A stretch of 64,000 bases of DNA from CAVVSD01 sp963750895 (lineage in GTDB: Bacteria > Actinomycetota > Thermoleophilia > Solirubrobacterales > Solirubrobacteraceae), in NCBI GenBank assembly GCA_963750895.1, contig CAVVSD010000006.1, positions 1,579,781 through 1,643,780 of the forward strand, read 5' to 3'. Within the stretch, counting starts at the first letter, position 1. Each line of letters starts with the position of its first letter. Shown piece by piece: positions 46,825-56,485 of this stretch. A program made the translations under genes and the position numbers. The notes under the pieces were generated by a model. It was not told the DNA's origin, searched no databases, and saw nothing but the letters and a program-made list of their open reading frames with translations.

Positions 46825-47664
46825 TCAGGGGCGCTTCTGCCAGAACACGGCGTCGGTGTCGATCCGCTGCAGGTGGGCCTCCGTCTGCGTCGCTTCCAGA
46901 AAGTCGTGAACCGCCTCGCGACATTCGATGAGGGCGTTGTAGTCGTCGATGATCACGTAGCCGCCCACCGAGAGCCGCGGGTAGAGCGCCGCGAGCGTGT
47001 CGTAGGTGGAGTCGTAGAGATCGGCGTCGAGTCGCAGCAGCGCGACGCGCTCGATCGGTGCGGATGGCAGCGTGTCGCGGAACCAGCCGCGCAGGAACCG
47101 CACGTGGTCGTCGAGCAGGCCGTATCGGGCGAAGTGCTCGCGCACCTCCTCGTAGCTCGTCCCCGCCCAGAGGGCGTCGCTCCGTGCCACGAATTGCTCG
47201 GACGCGACCGCAGCGCCGGACTGCACCGCTCGGACCTCCGGCCATCCGGGCGAGACGAAGGAGCGAGCCGAGGCCCCCTCGCGCTCGGTGACGGGGAATC
47301 GCTTCGTGAAGGCGTCGGCGACCCACACCGTCCGATCGGTGACGCCGTGAGCCTTGAGGATTCCGCGCATGAAGATCGTGGCGCCGCCGCGCCACACGCC
47401 GGCCTCGATCAGGTCGCCCGGCGTGCCGAGCGCGAGCACGTTCGTCACGAGCATCTCGATGTTGTCGAGCCGTCGCTTGCCGATCATCGTGTGCGCCTGA
47501 CTTGGCCAGTCGAGCCCGCCGCAGCGCTTGTCGCGGTCGAACGAGACGAGGGTGCTCTCATCGGAGTCGTCCCACGTGAAGCGGATGGCCGGGTCCTCGT
47601 AGATCAGGTTGAGCAGGCAGCGCTTGAGCAGATCGAGGTACAGCCTGCCGGTGGCGTCGGGCAT
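46825..47664 (-). CDS. TylF/MycF-family O-methyltransferase
   Basis: 279 residues from ATG 47664 (MPDATGRLYLDLLKR). Family pattern: KRCLLNLIYEDPAIRF, QAHTMIGKRRLDNIEML, SAM-binding DLIEAGVWRGGATIFMRG, ADAFTKRFPV, LLDDHVRFLRGWFRDTLP, RLDADLYDSTYDTLAALYP and GGYVIIDDYNA. The acidic metal site (D.D..Y and DD) is intact. These enzymes methylate sugar hydroxyls in macrolides, other natural products or glycans. Converges with the small-subunit gene (6 bases between stops) and lies 17 bases downstream of the giant BTAD-cyclase gene. No other polyketide or sugar-biosynthesis gene is nearby. Confidence 0.88.
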   Translation of the reverse strand: MPDATGRLYLDLLKRCLLNLIYEDPAIRFTWDDSDESTLVSFDRDKRCGGLDWPSQAHTMIGKRRLDNIEMLVTNVLALGTPGDLIEAGVWRGGATIFMRGILKAHGVTDRTVWVADAFTKRFPVTEREGASARSFVSPGWPEVRAVQSGAAVASEQFVARSDALWAGTSYEEVREHFARYGLLDDHVRFLRGWFRDTLPSAPIERVALLRLDADLYDSTYDTLAALYPRLSVGGYVIIDDYNALIECREAVHDFLEATQTEAHLQRIDTDAVFWQKRP

Positions 47665-47681
47665 GGACGTTCCGGAGCTGC

Positions 47682-50600
47682 CTATGTCAGCGCCCGTGTC
47701 TCGTCGGCGTGCCACTGGAGGCCCATCGCCCTGAAGCGTGCCGCCGACAGTTCGAAGAGTGAACGGTCGCCCCGGGCGCGGGCGAGCGCTCGCAACGCGA
47801 AGGGCTCGCCGTAGCCGCCCGCTCGCAGCAGCGGCAGCGCCTCGGCCTCGATCTGGGCGTAGTCGCCGACGGCGGCGAGGCCGTCGAGCCGGGCGGGGCC
47901 GTAGTCGACGTCGGTCCAGACGTAGGCGCCTGGATCGGCATCCAGCACCTGCTTGGCGTGCCCGAGGTCGCCCCGGAGGAGCAACAGCCGCAGGAACGCG
48001 GGCTCCTGGCCGAGTGAGGCGTGCGACGGGACGATCGCGGCGGCGAGCTCCTCGAGGCGGCGGGCCTCGCGTTCATCGCCGCGACGGGCCGATGCGAGCG
48101 CCGCCATCAGCAGCGACCTCCAGTTCATGTCGCACAGGGTGTCGGCGTTGGCGGCGGATGCGGCCTCGACGCCGGCCGCCAGCCGGCTCGCCTCCTCCCA
48201 GCGGCCGACGACGGTGCGCGTGAGCAGCGTCGCCCCCACGGCATGGACGTGGTGGTGCGGTGACAGACGGGTCGCCAGCGCCGCGTGTTCCTCGGCGAAC
48301 CGGTGCGCCTCCGCGATCCGGCCCAGCCGCAGGTAGACCATCGTGGCGTGCAGGTACCACAGCGTCCGCTCGCTGCGATCGGCGACATCCGGCGCGACCG
48401 CGCGCTCGCGATCCGCCCACCGGCGCGCCTCCTCGAGCTCACCGACGGCGCTGGCGCAGTGCGCGAGCTGGCGATAGGCCGGACCGAGCAGCCAGCCAAA
48501 TCCGTGGCGCCGGGCGATCTCCAGGGTTTCCTTGGCCTCGGCCGCCGTCTCCGCGGGGTCGAGATTGGTGCGCGCGATCAGCGTCCGCGCCCGCACGGCG
48601 GGGTCGGACCCGCCCTGCTCGATCGCACGCTCGATCCACGTCTCGACGGTCTCGCGAGCCGGCGGATTCGTCCACGTGGCCGGGTTCGATCCGCGGTAGG
48701 CGAGCTCGGAGTACAGCCGCGCCCTGGACGGACCCTCGGGGGTGAGCTCGATCACGTGCTCGAGCGCATCGCGGAAGCCGTCCATCCCGAACGCCTGCTC
48801 GCTTGCGCTCGCCACGGCGCGCCAGAGGTCGGCACGCGCCTGCTCGTCAGGCTCGAGCTCGGCGGCCTGGCGGAAAAGCGCCGCGGCATCGTTCATCGCG
48901 TAACGGTCCCGCGCCTGCTCGCCGGCGCGCCGCGCCCAGCGGACGGCGTTGGCGCGAAGCTCCGCGCGTGCGCTCGGGTCCCGCCCCCACGCGACCTCAG
49001 CTGACTCAGGGGCGACCGCTTGGGCGTAGTGGTGCGCCAGCAGCGCAGCGTGCCGACCGCTGCCGGCGTCGCGGCGCTCGAGCCACTCGGCGAAGCTCGC
49101 GTGCAACCGTGCCCGCCTCGGCGTCGGCAGTGACCGATACGCGACGTCGCGAGTCAGCTCGTGCTTGAACAGGTACTCGCGCTCGGGCTCGAGCGAGGAG
49201 CGACGGCGCCGACGGACGAAGTCGCGTTCCTCGAGCAAGCCGAATCGTGGCGTCGCCGCGGCCAGGAGCTCGCGCACCGCGCCCTCCCAGAAGGTCCGCC
49301 CGATCACCGATGCAGCCTGCAGCGCGTTCTTCTCCAGCACGGGCAGCAGATCGATGCGCGCGGAGATGACGGCCTGCACGGTCTCGGGCACGTCGACCCG
49401 GCGGGGGAGATCGACCGCGGTTCGGCCGTTCCCGGTGCGGCCGAGCACGCCCCGATCGATCCAAGACTGCAGCACTTCCTCGACGAAGAACGGGTTGCCC
49501 CCGGTGGGCTGCAGGATCGCGTCCTTGACGCGAGGAGGCAGGCCGCCGGCGAGCTCGTCGAGCATCCGCTCGGCGTCGTCCGGCGAGAGCGGCTCGAGCC
49601 AGATCCGCGAGACGTTCACATTGCCTTGGTTCCAAGGTTGCGTGCGGCCCGTCAGCTCCGGCCGCGCGGTGCCCAGCAGCAACAGCGGTCCACGCGCCTC
49701 TCGGGCTGTGACGGCCAGGACCTCGAGCAGCGGATCCTCGGCCCAGTGGAGGTCCTCGACGACGACGCTGACCGGGCCGTCCTGCGTCATCTCCTCGAGG
49801 AACGCGATCCAGGCCTGCGTCAGCCGTGCCTTCGCCTCCCATGGCTGCAGCTCCGCCTCGGGCGTGAGGCCGAGAAGCGGGCGTAGGTCATCGCGCCCTC
49901 CCAGACGTTCGACCATGACTGCGGGCGGGTCGTCCGCGTCGAGGCCCAGGCAGGCCCGGACGATCTCGCCGAGTGGCCGATAGGTGTTCGCCCGGCCATA
50001 CGATCGGCACCGGCCCAGTAGCCACCGCCCCGGCGCGGAGGCGATGCGGTCGTGGAAGGCGCCGATGAGTCTCGTCTTGCCGATGCCGGCATCGCCGACG
50101 AGCGTGACGAAGTGCGGGCGCGCCGCGCGGGAGACTCGCTCGTAGGTCGCCTTCAGCAGCTCGAGCTCGCTCTCGCGACCGACGAACGTTCGGCGGGGAC
50201 CCGGTGCGACGCTCGAGGCCGGCGCAGCGCGGGTGCTCACGAGCGTGTGCGCCCCGTCCTGGGCGCGCAGCTCGAACACGCCGTCGAGAGCCTGCGCGAT
50301 GCGGGCGCCGATCCGAATCTCGCCGGCGTCCGCCTGGCGCGCCAGCCGTCCCGCGAAGTTGACAGCGGCCCCGGTGACGGTGAACCCGCCGCGTGGATCA
50401 CCCGTGATCAGTACCTCGCCGGCCTCGGAGCCGACCCGCAGCGACAGCGCGTCCCCGAACAGGCTCGTCAGCCGGTCCCGGAGCACGATCGCTGCTTCAA
50501 GGGCGCGCTGCGCATGATCCTCGAGGCCGGCGGGCGCCCCGAAAGCTGCGATAAGCGCGTCCGCGACCACCGGCACTACGGTGCCACCCGCCGCCTCGAT

Positions 50601-51529
50601 CTCGTCGGCTGCGACGGCCGCGAGGAGATCCACGGCGGCGGCCAGGCGCTCAGGATCACCCTCGACCGTCGCGGCCCAGACGACGTCGAGGAAAAGGATC
50701 GACACCTGCTTGCGCTCGTCGACCGCGGAGATCTGCACGCCGCCGTCGAGCGGCGGCTCAGCCGCGAGATCCAGCGCCGGATCGGAGGTCAGGATCGCTT
50801 GTTCCAGACGCTTGAGCGCCGGGCCGGGCTCGAGCCCGAGCTCAGCCGCAAGCTCAACGCGGGCCTGACGATAGATCTCCAGAGCGCGTGCCTGCCGTCC
50901 GGCGCGATACAGCGCGAGCATGAGCTGCCCTCGCAGTCCTTCCCGCAGTGAATGCTGAGCCACCAGCAACTCGAGCTCGGGGATGAGCTCGTGATGGCGT
51001 CTGATGGCCAGATCCGCCTCCACGCGATCCTCGATGGCCGCGATGCGGAGCTCTCGCAGACGGGCGATCTCCGCCTGCGCGAACGGCTCGAACGCGACGT
51101 TTGCGAACGGCTCGCCCCGCCACAGCGCCAGCGCATCTCGCAGTGTCGCCGCCGCCCTCCGCGGCTCAGCTTCCTCGAGCTGGCGGCGACCATCGGCCAG
51201 CAAGCGCTCGAAGTGCTCGAGATCGAGCTCCCCGGCTTCACCCGGAGCGTGTAGCCGGCGGTGTCGCTCGCCAGCATCGAACTGTTCGCGCCACCCGCCG
51301 CCAACGCGTGCCGCAGCCGCGTGATCGCGACCTGCAACCGCTTGACCGCCCGCGCCGGTGTCGGTTCGCCCCACAGCTCCTCCACGAGCCGGTCGGCCGA
51401 GACAGCGTCGTTGGCATGGATGACCAGCAGCGCCAGCAACGCGCGTTGCCGGGGGCCGCCGAGGGCGACTGGACGGCCGCCGACTTCGACCTCGAGCGAT
51501 CCCAAGACTCGAATTCGCACACCGGACAC
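47682..51529 (-). CDS. BTAD - cyclase-like - AAA ATPase - TPR regulator, one frameshift
   Basis: About 1,282 residues. From GTG 51529 (or GTG 51517): winged-helix VRIRVLGSLEVEVGGRP and ADRLVEELWGEPTPAR, a frameshift near 51243, then BTAD (GELDLEHFERLLADGRRQ to ALKRLEQAILTSDPAL). A class III cyclase-like domain follows: QVSILFLDVVWA, GGTVVPVVADALIAAFG, FTVTGAAVNFAGRLARQ; the metal Asp residues are retained although the surrounding sequence is degenerate. AAA: FVGRESELELLKATY, Walker A VTLVGDAGIGKTRLI, Walker B VSVVVEDLHWAEDPL. The C-terminal half is TPR-like. No TM or WD40. Immediately upstream of the TylF gene on the same strand. Confidence 0.85.
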
Positions 51530-51669
51530 GCGATCCGTCCTCCGGATGACCCTACCCGACTGTCGACACAAGCCGCTGAAGCCGTCAGGAAGCCAACCCG
51601 AAGCGGCGCGGAAGCCGGCACCGCACAGAGTCGGCCCGTGCACCGTGACCCCCGGACGAAAGGCTTCAG

Positions 51670-51949
51670 ATGACCACTCCGCCAACCGATCATCAGCATC
51701 CGCGGCAACAACGGCGGCGCACGCCATCGGCGCCCCATCGTCGGCCTCGGCGTCGCACTTGTCATCACCGCCGGCGCCTACGCGACCACAGACGGCTCCG
51801 GTCGCGCCGCCGCCGAGGCCCGGCTCACGCCGGCGAGGAGCGAATACGTGATGCCGAGCGAGCGTGCGATGCGCGAACTGGACCACACCATCCGCGCCCT
51901 GTACGGCGCGCAGTCGCGGCGCGAACCGGCGCCGCGATGCGGCAGGTAA
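51670..51949 (+). pseudogene. Small membrane-anchored hypothetical protein, frameshifted start
   Basis: From ATG 51670 (MTTPPTDHQHPRQQ) one frameshift near 51715 leads to RRPIVGLGVALVITAGAYAT, a membrane segment, then DGSGRAAAEARLTPARSEYV, MPSERAMRELDHTIRALYG and a basic end at TAA 51947. About 92 residues, an N-terminally anchored protein with a helical outer part. No family recognised. It lies between the divergent BTAD-cyclase gene and a secreted protein gene, with which it may be co-transcribed. Confidence 0.45.
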
Positions 51950-52053
51950 CGCACGCCCAGCGGTGCGCACGCCCCGAACGCTGACCCAAGTCCACCGCAG
52001 GCCGGGAGCACACGCCCGGCTGCCGTCAGTCCACATCCACCAAGGAGGTCTCG

Positions 52054-52539
52054 ATGCGACCGCTCAAGCTCACGCCGATTGCGCACCCACGGCGCGGACT
52101 CGCCGCGGTGCTGGCAAGCGCCGCGCTGATCGGCGCCGCGCCCGCGCCCGCGTCGGCACACCACTCGATCCGGTTGCCATTCCAAAAGCAATGCATGGAA
52201 GTGATCTGTACCGGCACGCTCACCACCGCGACGGGCAGGCCGATCGCCGGCACCACGGTCTCCGCGTCGCTCGCGCCGCCGCTGTGGGTCGAGAGCGAAG
52301 TGATCGGATTCTCGGCGACGGAGACCATCACGTCGCGCCGCGGTTCGTTCACGATGAACCACCTCGGCGTCAACGACCTAAAGGCCAACCCAGACGCGAT
52401 CCACGTGCTCGGCACGGTCGTCAGCGGCTCGTGGAACAACGTCCCCCTCGCTGGCGCGCTCGTGTTCATCCGCGCGCACGGGTTCCCGTCGACGGTCCGC
52501 GGCACCGTGTGGATCCAGCCGCCCCGCGACGGCGAGTGA
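52054..52539 (+). CDS. Secreted hypothetical protein
   Basis: 161 residues with a strong AAGGAGGT at 52042-52049 before ATG 52054. Signal peptide: basic MRPLKLTPIAHPRRG, hydrophobic LAAVLASAALIGAAP, cleavage after ASA near residue 35, mature start HHSIRLPF. The mature part has two Cys (QKQCMEVICTG), likely a disulfide, and beta-rich stretches GRPIAGTTVSASLAPP and VSGSWNNVPLAGALVFI. The TxxGRPIAGTTV type of sequence recalls a carboxypeptidase-regulatory/Ig-like fold, but no family is certain. Follows the anchored small protein. Confidence 0.65.
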   Translation: MRPLKLTPIAHPRRGLAAVLASAALIGAAPAPASAHHSIRLPFQKQCMEVICTGTLTTATGRPIAGTTVSASLAPPLWVESEVIGFSATETITSRRGSFTMNHLGVNDLKANPDAIHVLGTVVSGSWNNVPLAGALVFIRAHGFPSTVRGTVWIQPPRDGE

Positions 52540-52942
52540 CCGCGGCACGTCTCACGTCGGTGCGCACCGGGACCCGTCCTGTCCGGCCGGGTCCCGCCGC
52601 GCCTCATCACCACTACGCGGTGCCGCACCGCGCAAAGACGCCCGCACTCACTGATCACTACCGCTGATCGTCGCTTCGGACGACGCGACCGTCGTCGACG
52701 CGGATCGTGCCGCGCCGTCGCACGCCTGGACGAGCAGCGCGAGCTTCGCGAGCGCCGCCCAACCTGATACCGCGCGGGTCGGAACCGTGTGTCGCAGGTT
52801 CGACAGCGACGGCGCAGAGCCAAGTCGACGACTCGACTTGCGCTCAGTTTGTTCCGCGGATTGTTCCCTGTCGCAAGCTGCGTGGTGCACTGCGCCGCCG
52901 CGGCCGCCTGACGGCGCGACGGCGCGGGCGTAGGATGCCCTC
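52540..52942. other. Intergenic, no supported gene
   Basis: 403 bases between the secreted protein and the LuxR gene. No coding frame or RNA feature is recognised; a promoter for the LuxR gene must lie here but no clear hexamers stand out. Confidence 0.4.
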
Positions 52943-54565
52943 GTGTCGGCCGACACCGGGGCGTCCGCGTTCGACCGGCGGGCGTGGGCCGACGCGTTCG
53001 CCGAGTTGTCCACCGCGGACCGGACCACGTCGCTGGAGCCCGATGAGCTCGAGCGGCTCGCCACGGCGGCGTATCTCGTCGGCAAGGACGACGAGAGCGT
53101 CGCGGTGTGGGAGCGGGCGCATCAGGCGCTGCTGGGCCGCGGCGAGCGGCGACGGGCGGCCGAGTGCGCCGGCTGGATCGTCTTCGTCCTCATCAACGGG
53201 GGCCAGGCGGCACCCGCCGGCGGTTGGATCGCGCGCGGCTTGCGGTTGCTCGAAGACGAGCACGGAGACTGCCCGGAGCGGGGCTTCCTGCTCGTACCCT
53301 CCGCGCTTCTGCGCGCGCTCGACGGCGATTGGCCGAGCGCCGAGGCGATCGCGGGCGAGGCGGCGGAGCTTGGCACGCGGTTCGGGGACAGCGATCTCGT
53401 CACGCTCGCGCGCAACGTCGAGGGGCGGGCGCTCATCGCCCAGGGCAAGCCGGTTGACGGGATGCGGCTGCTCGACGAAGCCATGGCCGCAGTGGTGGCC
53501 GACGAGGTCTGCGAGATGGTCGCAGGAGCGGTCTACTGCAGCGTGATCGAAGCGTGCCAGCTCGTCTTCGACCTCCGCCGGGCGCGGGAGTGGACCGCCG
53601 CATTGAGCCGGTGGTGCGATTCGCAGCCCGATCTTGTCCCGTTCAGCGGCGACTGCCTAGTGCATCGCGCCGAGATCCTGGAGCTGCATGGCGCCTGGCT
53701 GGACGCCCTCGACGCGGCTCGGCACGCCGCGGAGCGACTGCGTCACCGGCCGCGGCCGGCGGTCGGAGCGGCGCTCTACCGGCAGGGTGAGTTGCACCGG
53801 CTGGCCGGCCGGTTCGCAGAGGCCGAGGAGGCGTACCGGGAGTCCAGCCGGTGGGGGCGCGACGCGCAGCCGGGCCTGGCGCTGCTGCGGTTCGGCCGCG
53901 GCGAGATCGACGCCGCCGCGGCGGCGATCCGCACCGCGCTTGACGGCGCCACTGCTGGGTCGGCGCGGTCGCGCCTGCTCCCCGCAGCCGTCGAGATCTT
54001 GTGCGCCGCAGGCGATGTCGCCGCGGCCCGTAACGCCGCCGGCGAGCTCTCCGCCGCGGCTGCGGCCCTTGACTCGCCGCTGTTGCGGGCTCAAGCCGGT
54101 CAGGCCGACGGCGAGGTCCGCCTGGTCGGGGGCGACGCGCGCGCCGCGCTCGGCCGCTTGCGCTCCGCGTGGGCGGCCTGGCAGGCGCTCGAGGTTCCCT
54201 ACGAGGCGGCGCGGACCCGGGTGCTGATCGGGCTTGCCTGCCAGCGGCTGGGCGACGAAGACACCGCCGAGATGGAGCTCGACGCCGCGCGCTGGATCTT
54301 CGAGGATCTCGGGGCGTCACATGATCTCGCTCGCACGCAGGCGCTGTCGGCGACAGCGGCTTCCAAGCCACCGGGTCCGCTCACCGCGCGTGAGCTCGAG
54401 GTGCTACGGCTCGTGACGACGGGCAAGACGAACCGCGCCATCGCCGCCGAGCTGTTCCTGAGCGAGAAGACCGTGGCGCGCCACGTCAGCAACATCTTCG
54501 GCAAGCTCGGCCTGTCGAGCCGAGCGGCGGCCACCGCGTACGCGTACGAGCACGACCTCGTGTAG
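52943..54565 (+). CDS. TPR-containing LuxR-family transcriptional regulator
   Basis: 540 residues from GTG 52943. Residues 1-460 are helical repeats of TPR type (ERLATAAYLVGKDDESVAVW, WIARGLRLLEDEHGDC, EAEEAYRESSRWGRDA, FGRGEIDAAAAAIRTAL); the C-terminal LuxR helix-turn-helix is PLTARELEVLRLVTTGKTNR, AIAAELFLSEKTVARHVSN, IFGKLGLSSRAAATAYAYEH. It lacks the N-terminal ATPase of LAL proteins. A typical actinobacterial regulator with a sensor made of repeats. An alpha/beta hydrolase gene follows 90 bases downstream and is the likely target. Confidence 0.92.
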   Translation: MSADTGASAFDRRAWADAFAELSTADRTTSLEPDELERLATAAYLVGKDDESVAVWERAHQALLGRGERRRAAECAGWIVFVLINGGQAAPAGGWIARGLRLLEDEHGDCPERGFLLVPSALLRALDGDWPSAEAIAGEAAELGTRFGDSDLVTLARNVEGRALIAQGKPVDGMRLLDEAMAAVVADEVCEMVAGAVYCSVIEACQLVFDLRRAREWTAALSRWCDSQPDLVPFSGDCLVHRAEILELHGAWLDALDAARHAAERLRHRPRPAVGAALYRQGELHRLAGRFAEAEEAYRESSRWGRDAQPGLALLRFGRGEIDAAAAAIRTALDGATAGSARSRLLPAAVEILCAAGDVAAARNAAGELSAAAAALDSPLLRAQAGQADGEVRLVGGDARAALGRLRSAWAAWQALEVPYEAARTRVLIGLACQRLGDEDTAEMELDAARWIFEDLGASHDLARTQALSATAASKPPGPLTARELEVLRLVTTGKTNRAIAAELFLSEKTVARHVSNIFGKLGLSSRAAATAYAYEHDLV

Positions 54566-54655
54566 GGCCTGCATAGAAATACCCACCTCGCCCGGCCGTG
54601 AAGTTGGGTCATTCGCCCGTCGCGCAGGCGCCGGCGGCTCCGTAGGTTGGGCGCC

Positions 54656-55576
54656 ATGATCGCGACGGAGGCACTGCGCGCAGCGTCGGCCGAGGTGGTC
54701 GCGGCCCACGAGCGGATGCTTGGCGCCAGTCGCGCCCGGAGTCGGCACCTCGCTCTCCGGTCCGGACGGCGCGTGCACATCCTTGAAGCAGGTGAGGGCC
54801 CGCCGGTGCTGCTGCTGCACGGCAGCAGCACGTCGTCGCTCTCGCTCATGCCGCTGCTCGAGCGGCTCGAGGACGTGCGGGCGATCGCGGTGGACCGGCC
54901 GGGGTTCGGGCTGAGTGAGCAGGTTCGAGCTCCACGCAAGCGCTTCCGAGACGGGGCCGTCGAGTTCATCGACGAGGTCGCTCTCGCACTGGACCTGGAG
55001 CGCTTCGCGCTCGCGGGCAACTCCATGGGTGGCACGTGGGGACTGTGGTACGCGCTCGCGCGTCCCGACCGCGTGCGTGGGCTCGCGCTGCTCGGGTCGG
55101 CCCCGCTCCTGCCCGGCACACGCGTCCCGCTGCCGTTGCGCGTCGCGGCGTCGCCCGTCATCGGGGACGTGCTCGCGCGCGTGCCGAAGCCCACCCCGAA
55201 AATGGTCGTCCGCCTGCTCTCGTCGATGGGCGAGGGCGAGACGATCGTCCTCTATCCCGACTTGATCGAGTCGGTGGCTGCGGCCGGTCGAGACCCGCTC
55301 GCCGCGGCGACGAATCTCGCCGAGCTGCGAGCGTGCATCACCCCGTTTGGGTTCAGGCGGTCGGCGCGGCTGCACCCGGACGAGCTGCGGCGGCTGAGCG
55401 TGCCGACGCTACTGATCTGGGGTGACCACGACCCGGTGGGACCCGTCGGCGTGGCGCGCACGATCGCCAGGCTGCTGCCGGAGGCGCAGCTCGAGATCCT
55501 CCCCGGAGGGCACGTGCCCTACTTCGGCGACCCGCAGCGAACGGCCGCCTTGCTATCGGAGTTCGTGCGGCCGTGA
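54656..55576 (+). CDS. Alpha/beta hydrolase
   Basis: 306 residues from ATG 54656. Complete triad layout: VLLLHGSSTSSLSLMP oxyanion part, DRPGFGLSE, nucleophile elbow AGNSMGG (Ser near 121), acid TLLIWGDHDPVG (Asp near 259) and His in PGGHVPYFGDP near residue 286. Similar to C-C hydrolases, haloalkane dehalogenases and epoxide-hydrolase-like members; the GNSMGG elbow is common in esterase and MhpC-like enzymes. Probably regulated by the LuxR gene upstream; that regulator shares its strand and close spacing. Substrate unknown. Confidence 0.9.
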   Translation: MIATEALRAASAEVVAAHERMLGASRARSRHLALRSGRRVHILEAGEGPPVLLLHGSSTSSLSLMPLLERLEDVRAIAVDRPGFGLSEQVRAPRKRFRDGAVEFIDEVALALDLERFALAGNSMGGTWGLWYALARPDRVRGLALLGSAPLLPGTRVPLPLRVAASPVIGDVLARVPKPTPKMVVRLLSSMGEGETIVLYPDLIESVAAAGRDPLAAATNLAELRACITPFGFRRSARLHPDELRRLSVPTLLIWGDHDPVGPVGVARTIARLLPEAQLEILPGGHVPYFGDPQRTAALLSEFVRP

Positions 55577-55645
55577 GCCGCGTGGAGCTGGCGCATCGCT
55601 TCGCCGTTCCCCTCCGCGACAGCTTCGACTACCGTCCTGCGAGAC

Positions 55646-55670
55646 GCGCGGGGCGATCAGTGCCCCGCGC
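55646..55670 (+). terminator. Strong hairpin after the alpha/beta hydrolase gene
   Basis: GCGCGGGGC (55646-55654), loop GATCAGT, GCCCCGCGC (55662-55670): a perfect 9-base GC stem about 70 bases after the stop. No T run follows, so it is an L-shaped terminator or a pause/RNA-stability hairpin. Confidence 0.5.
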
Positions 55671-55947
55671 ATCCCGAAAGCTCACCGTTCGTGGCGGAAC
55701 GCGTCCTCCATGACGGACCTATAGATACCCAACCGCGGTGTTATCTGCACGTCTGCGTTCAGACAACGGGCGCATGCAACCGAAAACGCGCACGCACGCT
55801 TCCCGCGGAGCCGTACTCGCCGGCGCCGGCGAACCACCGCACCACCAGTACGTCGACCGCTACGAGCAGGAGTGCACGGTCACCGGCGCAGAGCACGTCA
55901 TCGCCCGAGTTGCGTGATCGAGCGCAGCGCTCGAATGCTCGATTCTG

Positions 55948-55976
55948 TTGAGTGTTCATGGATCGTTGACTATGGT
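55948..55976 (+). promoter_or_regulatory. Candidate csrA promoter
   Basis: TTGAGT (55948-55953) and TATGGT (55971-55976) with a 17-base spacer, 36 bases upstream of the csrA start. Both hexamers match the housekeeping consensus in four positions or more. Confidence 0.4.
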
Positions 55977-56012
55977 CCTCACCTAATCGACCCAGGGCAG
56001 GGAGGCGGGGCC

Positions 56013-56246
56013 ATGCTCGTTCTGACACGCAAGTCCAACCAGTCGATCATGATCGGGGACGACATCGAGGTAGCTGTCCTCTCGATCATTGGCGAGAAGG
56101 TCCGGATCGGTATCGACGCGCCCCGGGAGATCCCGGTGTTCCGCAAGGAGCTCTACCTCGAGATCCAGCAGGAGAACGTCGCGGCGAGAGCCTCGGCGCG
56201 GGCCGAGGTGGACGATGCGCTGAAGAGGCTCTCGCCAAGCCCATGA
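56013..56246 (+). CDS. csrA: Carbon storage regulator CsrA
   Basis: 77 residues from ATG 56013 with GGAGG at 56001-56005. The N-terminal strand MLVLTRKSNQSIMIGDDIEV and the RNA-binding REIPVFRKELYLEIQ match CsrA/RsmA closely (the conserved Arg near residue 44). It binds GGA motifs in 5' leaders of mRNAs and blocks or promotes translation. Its own leader has GGA at the ribosome-binding site, so autoregulation is possible. In Actinobacteria csrA usually sits with flagellar genes and FliW; none is in this window. The 3' end abuts a relaxase remnant on the other strand. Confidence 0.95.
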   Translation: MLVLTRKSNQSIMIGDDIEVAVLSIIGEKVRIGIDAPREIPVFRKELYLEIQQENVAARASARAEVDDALKRLSPSP

Positions 56247-56249
56247 TCG

Positions 56250-56362
56250 GGGTAGTAGTCCTCGGCGCCGGTCTCGACGCTCGTCGCGTGGTCGACACGG
56301 CCCTTCGCCTGCTCGAGGTAGTCGTCAGCCTGGCCTCTGGCCAGCTTCCCGATCGACAGCAT
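56250..56362 (-). pseudogene. MobF (TrwC-type) relaxase, N-terminal remnant
   Basis: About 37 codons from ATG 56362: MLSIGKLARGQADDYLEQ, AKGRVDHATSVETGAEDYY. This is the characteristic opening of actinobacterial MobF relaxases (consensus MLSIGKL..GQADYYL, with the nicking tyrosines in DYYL; here DDYL keeps one). The frame is lost where csrA ends on the opposite strand. Full relaxases exceed 900 residues. A conjugative-element scar. Confidence 0.75.
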
Positions 56363-56485
56363 CGCAGCGGTTAGGCCGTCAGCCGGCGTGGCGGGCAAAG
56401 AAGCATCCGGAGGGATGCAAGTGCGTGCCCGGTCTGGTGGGTCTGTCGCTAGCGCGGTGCACGCGCTTGAGGTCCGAGACTGGGG

